Of a stretch of 64,000 nt of DNA, positions 24,518 to 35,487 are shown piece by piece. The DNA comes from Protula sp. h YS-2021 (Eukaryota; Annelida; Polychaeta; Sabellida; Serpulidae), in NCBI GenBank assembly GCA_949752745.1, contig OX457026.1, forward strand, positions 46,261,256 to 46,325,255, read 5' to 3'. Every line of letters starts with the position of its first letter. Positions within the stretch are counted from its first letter, which is position 1. The notes under the pieces are model-generated. The model did no database searches, was not told the origin of the DNA, and saw only the letters and a list, made by a program, of their open reading frames with translations. Both the position numbers and the translations under genes were made by a program.

Positions 24518-26191
24518 CGGCACGCCGTCTCTAGCCCACTGTCTGACCGGCTCGACGAATGGGAACGACAACTTGAAACGGATAAGGACAAGGTATTTAT
24601 TCTCAACGGATTACGTAATGGGTTCGATATCGTTAACGTTCGCACGGAAAATATTCAGTGTGCCGAAGCCCCCAACAGCCGCGTGGCTGAGCGACAATAT
24701 CGTGATGAGGTAGAGAGCGAAATAAAGAAGGAAATTGCCCTGGGTCGCTATAAAGTAGTGGTAGAAAAACCGGCCATTGTCTCCCCGCTCTCCGCCATAC
24801 CCAAAGAAAACGGTGAAATCAGGCTAATTCACGATTGCTCGCAACCAGAAGGCCTTTCTGTCAACTCCCACGCCACCCCCGACAAACATGTTTTTACATC
24901 CGTGGACATCGCTGCCGATATGGTCAGTAGAAACTCGTTTATGGCAAAAGTGGACCTAAAATCAGCTTATCGGCAGGTCCCGCTCAGCGAAGCGTCCCAA
25001 CGTCTAACAGGCTTAAAGTGGAAATTTAAGGGTAATAAACATCACACATACCTTGTAGATACCCGCTTGCCCTTCGGGGCTTCATTAAGCGTTGGTATTT
25101 TCCATCGTATTACTCAGAGTGTCTGCCGCATGCTTAAAAAACAAGGTATAAAAGCAATAATTTGCTACCTCGATGACTTTTTTATTACCGCTGATACATT
25201 TGACGACACGCTCAAGGCAATGCAATGCTTGATACGGCTCCTCCGGTCGCTTGGTTTCGCAATCAACTGGGAGAAATGCATCTCCCCTACGCGCAGACTA
25301 ACGTTTCTCGGAGTGACTATCGACTCCACCGACTGCACGCTGTCAATTCCCACGGATAAGCTATGCGAAGTCCAAACCCTTCTCTCCCACTACGCAAGTC
25401 CCGACAACAGACGGCTCTCAAAACGCGACCTCCAGAGCCTGCTGGGGAAACTGAACTGGGTCGGACGTGTTGTCAGTGTCATACGTCCGGCCATGCGTCG
25501 TCTAATCGTGCTTATGACGTCACTACGTCGCCCTAACCACCGCACCCGTATCACTACGGACACTCGCCGAGACTTACTACTGCTTAATGTGCTTTGCGCC
25601 TCATTCAACGGTACATCTCGCTTTTCCTCCCAAAGGGATGTGCCCGATCGCGCCTTTCACATTGCCACAGACGCAAGCCCGACTGCTGCAGGCGCAGCGG
25701 TCGTTTGCCACAATAGAGCCATAGACTGGCTCTATTGCAACTTCGCCACGGATATGCCCGCCATCAATGATTGCGACATAAATACGAAAGAACTAGCTGC
25801 TGTTCTTTTGGCGCTGCGCCGCTGGGCACCGTTCTGCGCTTCTAAGACGGTTCAACTATATTCGGATAATAAAGCAACCCTTTATGCCCTTAACCGAGGA
25901 AGAATTAGAAACACTATTGCGTCCGATGTTTTATGCGAAATACTAATATTATGCGTTAAGTTTGACATTAAAATATGTGCCGCCTACGTAAACACGAAAC
26001 TTAATAAGCTCCCGGATGCCATTTCGCGACTATCCAGCCTTCCACATGCCACGTATGCATTCGGCCACGTCCCGCTCGCTGACCTCCGGCACCACATGTC
26101 ACCAATTGCTATGCGTCGTTTGTTCCAGGAGTGGTACGGGAGACACAAATTTTGGACAACGAAGTGGCCCAATTCCGCAGAGCAGCCCTAG
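24518..26191 (+). CDS. Reverse transcriptase-RNase H of Ngaro copy 1 (pol, in frame after Gag TAG)
   Basis: This is open from the codon after the Gag TAG in the same phase, 557 residues; no ATG occurs until well inside the RT domain. The upstream part SSPLSDRLDEW, FILNGLRNGFDIV is typical of DIRS/Ngaro pol N-termini. RT motifs: FMAKVDLKSAYRQVPL, LPFGASLSVGIF and the catalytic ICYLDDFFITAD. RNase H: FHIATDASPTAAGAAVV, NTKELAAVLLALRRW and LYSDNKATLYALNRG. Translation would require stop-codon readthrough, giving a Gag-Pol fusion. The stop is conserved in both copies. The C-terminus overlaps the recombinase frame. Confidence 0.9.
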   Translation, partial: RHAVSSPLSDRLDEWERQLETDKDKVFILNGLRNGFDIVNVRTENIQCAEAPNSRVAERQYRDEVESEIKKEIALGRYKVVVEKPAIVSPLSAIPKENGEIRLIHDCSQPEGLSVNSHATPDKHVFTSVDIAADMVSRNSFMAKVDLKSAYRQVPLSEASQRLTGLKWKFKGNKHHTYLVDTRLPFGASLSVGIFHRITQSVCRMLKKQGIKAIICYLDDFFITADTFDDTLKAMQCLIRLLRSLGFAINWEKCISPTRRLTFLGVTIDSTDCTLSIPTDKLCEVQTLLSHYASPDNRRLSKRDLQSLLGKLNWVGRVVSVIRPAMRRLIVLMTSLRRPNHRTRITTDTRRDLLLLNVLCASFNGTSRFSSQRDVPDRAFHIATDASPTAAGAAVVCHNRAIDWLYCNFATDMPAINDCDINTKELAAVLLALRRWAPFCASKTVQLYSDNKATLYALNRGRIRNTIASDVLCEILILCVKFDIKICAAYVNTKLNKLPDAISRLSSLPHATYAFGHVPLADLRHHMSPIAMRRLFQEWYGRHKFWTTKWPNSAEQP

Positions 26192-27117
26192 CAGAAAGCA
26201 CTCGTGAAACGTACTCGGCTCAGCTGAAGTCTTACCTGGCCTTCTGCCAAGCCTTTAGGATGCGCCCAGCCCCCGCAGAAACTACGACCGTGCTCCGTTA
26301 CGCGTGTTTTCTCAGCCGATCCCTGAAACCCCAGTCCGTGAGATGCTATCTCGCTGCAGTTCGCCTACTCCACTTGGAGCTGGGTTACACGAACCCCATT
26401 GAGAATAACCACTTCGTGAAGACGCTATTGAAAGGAATCGACACGCAGAAAGGTACGCCACCCCGACAGAAACTACCGCTCTCGCTGGATATCTTGCAGC
26501 GCGTCCGAGGAGTTCTCGACCTCTCGCAACCATTAGAGGCCTGCTTCTGGGCTGCTTGTCTCATGGGCTTCTTTACCTTTCTGCGCAAGTCCTCGCTGCT
26601 ATCCCGTACCCAGACTAGCCACGACTGTAGAACTGACCTCTGCCGTGATGACGTAACGCTGTGTGCAGATGGCGCCCTAGTTCACGTAAAACGCACCAAA
26701 ACACTTCGCAACTTTTCACGAGCCCTCGTCATCCCAATCCCAGAGGTAGAGCAGTCTACAGTATGCCCCACTGCAGCGTTAAAACACCACCTCCGCCTTT
26801 CGCCCGCACATGGTAAAGCGGCGCTTTTCTCCTACAGAACCCCGGACTCCACCGTCCCTCTCTCCCACGCAGCGTTCTCGTCGATGCTGAAATGCAAACT
26901 GCGTGCTGTTGGGCTAGATGACTCAGCCTACAGCGGCCATAGCCTACGACGAGCCGGGGCTACCTTTGCTCTTGCCTGTGGGCTGCCACCGCAAGTGATT
27001 AAGAGCCAAGGAGACTGGACATCGGAGTCCTACACGCGATACACTGACGTCCTTCTGAGTCTACGCCTGGATTGTGCAAAAACCATGGGATCAAACGTTC
27101 CAAACGCCTTGTCCTAA
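26083..27117 (+). CDS. Tyrosine recombinase of Ngaro copy 1
   Basis: This frame is open from 26083 (after TGA 26080-26082) to 27117 and overlaps pol by about 109 bp in the -1 frame. It has no ATG before about 26259 (RMRPAP), which lies inside the N-terminal SAM-like region (TYSAQLKSYLAFCQAF). Expression probably needs frameshifting or a separate mRNA. Catalytic pattern: Arg in FFTFLRKSSLLS, H-x-x-R in GHSLRRAGATFA, Trp in QGDWTSESY and the nucleophilic Tyr in YTRYTDV. It would insert the circular DNA intermediate, giving no target duplication. Confidence 0.9.
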   Translation, partial: PPAPHVTNCYASFVPGVVRETQILDNEVAQFRRAALAESTRETYSAQLKSYLAFCQAFRMRPAPAETTTVLRYACFLSRSLKPQSVRCYLAAVRLLHLELGYTNPIENNHFVKTLLKGIDTQKGTPPRQKLPLSLDILQRVRGVLDLSQPLEACFWAACLMGFFTFLRKSSLLSRTQTSHDCRTDLCRDDVTLCADGALVHVKRTKTLRNFSRALVIPIPEVEQSTVCPTAALKHHLRLSPAHGKAALFSYRTPDSTVPLSHAAFSSMLKCKLRAVGLDDSAYSGHSLRRAGATFALACGLPPQVIKSQGDWTSESYTRYTDVLLSLRLDCAKTMGSNVPNALS

Positions 27118-27155
27118 CTACTACAAGTAACACTTCGTGGTTTGGGTATTTGGAC

Positions 27156-27291
27156 TGGACAGTTTCTTAAAGTATGTTTGTTTTATGCATAATGTGTTCA
27201 GCAGTCAGGCAATAAACATTTGTACCCAAACCACTCTCTCATTCGTCTTGCCAGCCATAACGGCTAGAGACTAGAACGCTATAAGTTTTAA
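27156..27291 (+). repeat. Split direct repeat B1, Ngaro copy 1
   Basis: 136 bp from TGGACAGTTTC to AGTTTTAA, identical in structure to B2. It contains AATAAA (CAGGCAATAAACATTTG), a likely poly(A) signal. Confidence 0.92.
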
Positions 27292-27631
27292 TTAAAAAAT
27301 AAAGTGTTATTTGATTTTAAAACTCTGGTGATGCGCTGCCCCTTTTCCCCCTTAATCCCCCACGCTACTCGACTTGACAGCGACGGAGCGTGCCAGACGG
27401 AGATGTAGACAGAGCGTCTCGGCTTACAGCGTGCCGTCATGCAAGGCGGGAGCGAAGCACACACTCAGTAACTCGGGGGCGGAGCTCGCCCCAGAGTACC
27501 TTCTGTCATGCCTGTGTTCTATTGGCCGTTGAGTCGTGCAGGGATTAAGTCGGACGGTACATAACAAGGCTCTTCCAAGCTTCCCCTCACAAATGCAAAG
27601 CAAGCACTGGTCAAGCAAGCGCTTCCAGAGA
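27292..27631 (+). repeat. Split direct repeat A2, Ngaro copy 1
   Basis: 340 bp matching A1. The B1/A2 junction TTTTAA|TTAAAA equals the joined ends of the element, as expected for a circle junction. Confidence 0.92.
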
Positions 27632-27710
27632 CCCACCTCCATCCCCCTTCCCCTTCCCTGTTTAATTGTTTACAAGTACAGTTTTATGTTGAATATGTTA
27701 GTCTGGTTAG

Positions 27711-27846
27711 TGGACAGTTTCTTAAAGTATGTTTGTTTTATGCATAATGTGTTCAGCAGTCAGGCAATAAACATTTGTACCCAAACCACTCTCTCATTCG
27801 TCTTGCCAGCCATAACGGCTAGAGACTAGAACGCTATAAGTTTTAA
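27711..27846 (+). repeat. Split direct repeat B2, Ngaro copy 1
   Basis: 136 bp matching B1 and forming the right end of the element. An 79-bp unique linker (27632-27710) separates it from A2. Confidence 0.92.
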
Positions 27847-30800
27847 AAGAGGAATCATGAAATTGGGGAAACTAATGACTTTGTGTATTAAAGTCTTGAA
27901 AATTGAACTGAAAATTGCCAAACTATGTGCGATTTATAGTAAATTTTTCATGAAGAAGATCATATTTCACTTATATTTATTAGAATTAATCAAAATATTT
28001 TTTTGAAGTCATGATAATCAATGGAATTACTACCAAAATGCTTCGATTAAAAAAATAATGATACTAATGCTTCGATCCTTGAAAATAAGCCTCGAAATTA
28101 CAGAAAACTTACGATTTATAGTAAATTTATATAATTTAAGCAGAAAATTCCTGAGCATTGAGATATTTTACATGTAATCATTCGAATTCAGTAGAATTCT
28201 TGAGCAAGATTACATGTAGCCACTCAAATAAATTACAAAATTTAGAAAAACTATTGCATTCATCTCGATTTCAAACGAAATCTGTAATTTTTTTTAAAAA
28301 AAAAGCTTCTATATTTACGAAAGTAATGTAAAATCACCTACAAAATTACAATAGGTCATACTGTTTGAAATTTAAGCAGAAAAATAATGACAATAACCTT
28401 TGAATCATTGAAAATTAAACCACAATTTGAAATTGAAATTGAAATAAATATTGATATATTACAACATATCATTATAAGAGGAATCATGAAATTGGGGAAA
28501 CTTATGACTTTGTGTATTAAATTCTCGAAAATTGAACTGAAAATTGCCAAACTATATGCGATTTATAGTAGATTTTTCATGAGCAAGATCATATTTCACT
28601 TATATTCATTAGAATTAATCCAAAATATTTTTATGAAGTCATGATAATCAATGGAATTACTACCAAAATGCTTCGATTAAAAAAAACAATGATACTAATG
28701 CTTCGATCCTTGAAAATAAGCCTCGAAATTACAGAAAAGCTTACGATTTATAGTAAATTTATATAATTTAAGCAGAGAATCCCTGAGCATTGAGATATTT
28801 TACATGTAATCATTCGAATTCAGTAGAATTCTTGAGCAAGATTACATGTAGTCACTCAAATTAATTACAAAATTTAGAAAAACTATTGCATTCAACTCGA
28901 TTTCAAACGAAATCTGTAAGTTTTTTGAAAAAAGCTTCTATATTTACGAAAGTAATGTAAAATCACCTACAAAATTACAATAGGTCATACTGTTTGAAAT
29001 TTTAGCAGAAAAATAATGACAATAACCTTTGAATCATTGAAAATTAAACCACAAATTACCCGAATGGATGCTAACCATTCAGCAGAAAATTTATGAGCAA
29101 GACAATGTTTAACGTGAATCCATTTTAAAAACAATCATGAAAATCAATTAAGTGAAGACGAAAATGTATCAAATATTACGAAGTGTAAAAAAAAACATCT
29201 CGAAAATGAGAAAACGTCATAGCATTTAAAATTCAACTAGAAATTGAAGTAAACATTGATATATATCACGATTGCATTATAAATGCAAACGAAAATTAGC
29301 AAAACTAATGACACTAATGGAATTTTGTTTGACAACTAACCTGCACGTTCATTGTAAATCTTTTGTGACTTCGTTAGAAACTTCATGAGCAAGATGGTAT
29401 TTCACATGTAGTGCTTGAGATAAAAAAAAATTAAGAAAAATGATGACAATCAATGGAAAAATATCAAAACTAATGACAATCATGATTGGATCATTGAAAA
29501 TTAACTAACAAATTACCCAAGTGGATGTCTTTGGTCAGAAACTTCATCAAAAAGATGATATTTCATATGTATTTATTAAAATTAATCAGAAAATTTAGTA
29601 GAGCTTGAACATTCAATTAAATTAGAACGAAAAACTACTTAATTTATAAATAGAAAAGTAAATATGAACGAGAAAATCAGAAAAGGTCTTAATATTAGAA
29701 ATTCAACAAGAAATTGAAATAAATATTGATATATTACAACATATCATTATAAGAGGAATCATGAAATTGGGGAAACTAATGACTTTGTGTATTAAATTCT
29801 TGAAAATTGAACTGAAAATTGCCAAACCATATGCGATTTATAGTAAATTTTTCATGAGCAAGATCATATTTTACTTATATTCATTAAAATTAATCAAAAT
29901 ATTTTTATGGAGTCATGATAATCATTGGAATTACTACCAAAATGCTTCGATTAAAAAAAAAACAATGATACTAATGCTTCGATCCTTGAAAATAAGCCTC
30001 GAAATTACAGAAAAACTTACGATTTATAGTAAATTTATATAATTTAAGCAGAGAACCCCATTAGCATTGAGATATTTTACATGTAATCATTCGAATTCAG
30101 TAGAATTCTTGAGCAAGATTACATGTAGTCACTCAAATTAATTACAAAATTTAGAAAAACTATTGCATTCAACTCGATTTCAAACGAAATCTGTAAGTTT
30201 TTTGAAAAAAAGCTTCTATATTTACGAAAGAAATGTAAAATCACCTACAAAATTACAATAGGTCATACTGTTTGAAATTTAAGCAGAAAAATAATGACAA
30301 TAACCTTTGAATCATTGAAAATTAAACCACAAATTACCCGAATTGATGCTAACCATTCAGCAGAAAATTTATGAGCAAGACAATGTTTAACGTGTATCCA
30401 TTTTAAAAACAATCATGAAAATCAATTAAGTGAAGACGAAAATGTATCAAACACTACGAAGTGTAAAAAAAACATCTCGAAAATGAGAAAACGTCATAGC
30501 ATTTAAAATTCAACTAGAAATTGAAGTAAACATTGATATATATCACGATTGCATTATAAATGCAAACGAAAATTAGCAAAACTAATGACACTAATGGAAT
30601 TTTGTTTGACAACTAGCCTGCACGTTCATTGTAAATCTTTTGTGACTTCGTTAGAAACTTCATGAGCAAGATGGTATTTCACATGTAGTGCTTGAGATAA
30701 AAAAAAATTAAGAAAAATGATGACAATCAATGGAAAAATATCAAAACTAATGACAATCATGATTGGATCATTGAAAATTAACTAACAAATTACCCAAGTG

Positions 30801-33800
30801 GATGTCTTTGGTCAGAAACTTCATCAAAAAGATGATATTTCATATGTATTCATTAAAATTAATCAGAAAATTTAGTAGAGCTTGAACATTCAATTAAATT
30901 AAAACGAAAAACTACTTAATTTATAAATAGAAAAGTAAATATGAACGAGAAAATCAGAAAAGGTCTTAATATTAGAAATTCAACAAGAAATTGAAATAAA
31001 TATTGATATATTACAACATATCATTATAAGAGGAATCATGAAATTGGGGAAACTAATGACTTTGTGTATTAAATTCTTGAAAATTGAACTGAAAATTGCC
31101 AAACCATATGCGATTTATAGTAAATTTTTCATGAGCAAGATCATATTTTACTTATATTCATTAAAATTAATCAAAATATTTTTATGGAGTCATGATAATC
31201 ATTGGAATTACTACCAAAATGCTTCGATTAAAAAAAAAACAATGATACTAATGCTTCGATCCTTGAAAATAAGCCTCGAAATTACAGAAAAACTTACGAT
31301 TTATAGTAAATTTATATAATTTAAGCAGAGAACCCCATTAGCATTGAGATATTTTACATGTAATCATTCGAATTCAGTAGAATTCTTGAGCAAGATTACA
31401 TGTAGTCACTCAAATTAATTACAAAATTTAGAAAAACTATTGCATTCAACTCGATTTCAAACGAAATCTGTAAGTTTTTTGAAAAAAAGCTTCTATATTT
31501 ACGAAAGAAATGTAAAATCACCTACAAAATTACAATAGGTCATACTGTTTGAAATTTAAGCAGAAAAATAATGACAATAACCTTTGAATCATTGAAAATT
31601 AAACCACAAATTACCCGAATTGATGCTAACCATTCAGCAGAAAATTTATGAGCAAGACAATGTTTAACGTGTATCCATTTTAAAAACAATCATGAAAATC
31701 AATTAAGTGAAGACGAAAATGTATCAAATACTACGAAGTGTAAAAAAAACATCTCGAAAATGAGAAAACGTCATAGCATTTAAAATTCAACTAGAAATTG
31801 AAGTAAACATTGATATATATCACGATTGCATTTTAAAGGCAAACGAAAATTAGCAAAACTAATGACACTAATGGAATTTTGTTTGGCAACTAACCTGCAC
31901 GTTCATTGTAAATCTTTTGTGACTTCGTTAGAAACTTCATGAGCAAGATGGTATTTCACATGTAGTGCTTGAGATAAAAAAAATTAAGAAAAATATTGAC
32001 AATCAATGGAAAAATATCAAAACTAATGACAATCATGATTGGATCATTGAAAATTAACTAACAAATTACCCAAGTGGATGTCTTTGGTCAGAAACTTCAT
32101 CAGAAAGATGATGTTTCATATGTAAACATTAAAATTAATCAGAAAATTTAGTAGAGCTTGAACATTCAATTAAATTAGAACGAAAAACTACTTAATTTAT
32201 AAATAGAAAGGCAAATATGAACGAGAAAATCAGAGAAGGTCATAATATTAGAAATTCAACAAGAAATTGAAATAAATATCGATATATTACAACATATCAT
32301 TAAAAGAGGAATCACGAAATTGGGGAAACTAATGATTTTGTGTATTAAATTCTTGAAAATGGAACTGAATATTGCCAAACTATATGCGATTTATAGTAGA
32401 TTTTTCATGAGCAAGATCATATTTCACTTATATTCATTAGAATTAATCAAAATATTTTTATGAAGTCATGATAGTCAATGGAATTACTACCAAAATGCTT
32501 CGATTAAATAAAAAACAATGACACTAATGCTTCGATCCTTGAAAATAAGCCTCGAAATTACAGAGAAACTTACGATTTATGGTAAATTTATATAATTTAA
32601 GCAGAAAATCCCTGAGCATTGAGATATTTTACATGTAATCATTCGAATTCAGTAGAATTCTTGAGCAAGATTACATGTAGCCACTCAAATTAATTACAAA
32701 ATTTAGAAAAACTGTTGCATTCAACTCGATTTCAAACGAAATCTGTAATTTTTTTTTAAAAGCTTCTATATTTACGAAAGTAATGTAAAATCACCTACAA
32801 AATTACAATAGGTCATTCTGTTTGAAATTTTAGCAGAAAAATAATGACAATAACCTTTGAATCATTGAAAATCAAACCACAAATTACCCGAATGGATGCT
32901 AACCATTCAGCAGAAAATTTATGAGGAAGACAATGTTTAACGTGTATCCATTTTAAAAACAATCAAGAAAATCAAATAAGTGAAGACGAAAATGTATCAA
33001 ATACTACGAAGTGTAAAAAAAAACATCTCGAAAATGAGAAAACGTCATAGCATTTAAAATTCAACTAGAAATTGAAGTAAACATTGATATATATCACGAT
33101 TGCATTTTAAAGGCAAACGAAAATTAGCAAAACTAATGACACTAATGGAATTTTGTTTGGCAACTAACCTGCACGTTCATTGTAAATCTTTTGTGACTTC
33201 GTTAGAAACTTCATGAGCAAGATGGTATTTCACATGTAGTGCTTGAGATAAAAAAAATTAAGAAAAATATTGACAATCAATGGAAAAATATCAAAACTAA
33301 TGACAATCATGATTGGATCATTGAAAATTAACTAACAAATTACCCAAGTGGATGTCTTTGGTCAGAAACTTCATCAGAAAGATGATATTTCATATGTAAA
33401 CATTAAAATTAATCAGAAAATTTAGTAGAGCTTGAACATTCAATTAAATTAGAACGGAAAACTACTTAATTTATAAATAGAAAGGCAAATATGAACGAGA
33501 AAATCAGAGAAGGTCAAAATATTAGAAATTCAACAAGAAATTGAAATAAATATCGATATATTACAACATATCATTAAAAGAGGAATCACGAAATTGGGGA
33601 AACTAATGATTTTGTGTATTAAATTCTTGAAAATGGAACTGAATATTGCCAAACTATATGCGATTTATAGTAGATTTTTCATGAGCAAGATCATATTTCA
33701 CTTATATTCATTAGAATTAATCAAAATATTTTTATGAAGTCATGATAGTCAATGGAATTACTACCAAAATGCTTCGATTAAATAAAAAACAATGACACTA

Positions 33801-34283
33801 ATGCTTCGATCCTTGAAAATAAGCCTCGAAATTACAGAAAAACTTACGATTTATAGTAAATTTATATAATTTAAGCAGAAAATCCCTGAGCATTGAGATA
33901 TTTTACATGTAATCATTCGAATTCAGTAGAATTCTTGAGCAAGATTACATGTAGCCACTCAAATTAATTACAAAATTTAGAAAAACTGTTGCATTCAACT
34001 CGATTTCAAACGAAATCTGTAAGCTTTTTTTTTAAAAGCTTCTATATTTACGAAAGTAATGTAAAATCACCTACAAAATTACAATAGGTCATACTGTTTG
34101 AAATTTAAGCAGAAAAATAATGACAATAACCTTTGAATCATTGAAAATCAAACCACAAATTACCCGAATGGATGCTAACCATTCAGCAGAAAATTTATGA
34201 GCAAGACAATGTTTAACGTGTATCCATTTTAAGAACAATCAAGAAAATCAAATAAGTGAAGACGAAAATGTATCAAATACTAC
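27847..34283 (+). repeat. 1.27-kb satellite, third block
   Basis: Unit starts are 27857, 28486, 29761, 31038, 32314 and 33588. The first unit is only 629 bp because of a deletion joining ACCACAA to TTGAAATTGAAATAAAT near 28424. Units 29761 and 31038 are almost identical (both 1276-1277 bp, sharing AACCCCATTAGC). Units 32314 and 33588 form a second like pair (ATCACGAAATTGG, ATAGTCAATGG). Recent unequal exchange is the simple explanation. No gene is seen. Confidence 0.93.
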
Positions 34284-35487
34284 TGTCACGATATTAGCGG
34301 GTCCTCGTGTAAGGTGTCGTGTGACTTTCGACGGAGCAAGATTGAAACGTTTTATAATTTCCGAAATTCCGTTTCTATTTATATCCAGTGAAACTGCAGG
34401 GGAATTAAACTAATCTCTCATTTGAATGTTTCTTTTTATTTCTCTTATTTTACTCCATCCATAATGACAACTATCCGTGCACCAGCACCACAAATAACAA
34501 CTTCCTTTGCACCACGAGGACTCACACCTGACGTGTGGCCTCTATGTTTTCCAAAAACCAACTGCTGCTGGTGCAGCAAGCGCGTTCCTTAAATACTCGC
34601 TGGCAGAACAGCCGCTGCTAATTAAATATGTAACCAATCAAAGAGCTTCCCGCCTAAACTTAGAACCAATAAGAAAATAGCTGCCCAAAAACATATGTTC
34701 CCAGTGACATACGGGCCAAAAAGTGATGTTTTTGGGAAGATCGCGAACTCTACTACAAAAAGGCTTTGTCGGTAATGATCTATGATATTTCTAAATAGTT
34801 GAAAATTACACGCAAAGTTTGTGCTAGGTAGCACAAAAATTTCACTTGTCTCAAAAACCGACAACATAAAAATTTTTAAACACAAAAATACTGCCAGGTG
34901 CACAACCTTGGCGCGATCTACACAATGCTACGTGAAACTTGAAATTTCGATATCGACTGCTGGAGATATCCGGTATACTTGATATATAAGTAAATTTTTG
35001 GATGACCCAAAATCTAACAAAACGACATCAAACGAACCTGAAACTAGTTCCGTCGTATTCACTGCATCAAGATCCCCCCAAATCCTAAACCAATCGCTGC
35101 GGTCCTATCAAGCTCTATACAAAAGCAGCACATCAACAAATGCACCCGTGCACCCATCAGACACTTCAAGGGAAACACCGCACCGAAGGGTGTGGCTCGG
35201 CACTCACATGCGTTCCGCATCACAACAAACCGTGTAGAGCACAAACAGAATCACCAACACGCTCAGAACACTCACAACGCTGAACACGAAATTCTGACAG
35301 CGACAATAACACATGCATGCTCAAAAACTCACTTTTGCGTACTTAAACAGCTAAACATAACCAAAACGACGTATACTGTCGAGATATGCCCCAGTCCTTG
35401 TTGAAAGTGGTGATTAAGCCTTAACACTAAAATCAAACTACATTTACATCCGAGAAATGCCATAACAGGTCCAGAGATATTCTGACA
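34284..35487. mobile_element. Probable solo LTR (1.2 kb)
   Basis: The insert starts TGTCACGATATT and ends ATATTCTGACA, with TG...CA and the 5-bp terminal inverted repeat TGTCA/TGACA. It is flanked by ACTAC and ACTAT, a 5-bp target duplication with one change. The satellite continues on both sides in phase. No gag or pol is present. A TATA-like CTTAAATACTCG (minus or plus orientation unclear) occurs near 34590. Size, ends and duplication fit a solo LTR of a Gypsy-like element; a small DNA transposon is an alternative. Confidence 0.6.

Larger units (their letters stand above)
22659..27846 (+). mobile_element. Ngaro-type tyrosine-recombinase retrotransposon, copy 1 (5188 bp)
   Basis: This is a complete element with split direct repeats in the order A1 (22659-22998), ORFs, B1 (27156-27291), A2 (27292-27631), linker, B2 (27711-27846). 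A and B copies are 340 and 136 bp and match almost perfectly. The ends are TTAAAAAATAAAG and TAAGTTTTAA, and no target duplication is present: the satellite motif CATTATAAGAGG is simply split. This fits elements that integrate a DNA circle by tyrosine recombinase. It encodes Gag, RT-RNase H and recombinase, all open. I see no methyltransferase domain of the DIRS1 type, which favours Ngaro or a relative. Confidence 0.93.

Noticed and set aside
24501..24713. Separate 70-residue gene between Gag and Pol of the Ngaro element
   Set aside because: It lies out of frame over the Gag end and the Pol N-terminal region, which matches known pol sequence.
26150..26170. Canonical -1 slippery heptamer for the recombinase frame (AAATTTT region)
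   Set aside because: The zero-frame phase does not give the X-XXY-YYZ pattern.
22659..27846. DIRS1-type element with inverted terminal repeats and methyltransferase
   Set aside because: The repeats are direct and split (A1-B1-A2-B2), and no methyltransferase motif was seen.
29761..31319. 93-residue reading frames starting MKLGKLMTLC, repeated in several satellite units
   Set aside because: They repeat only because the DNA repeats. Most other units break the frame at different points, and composition follows the AT-rich DNA.
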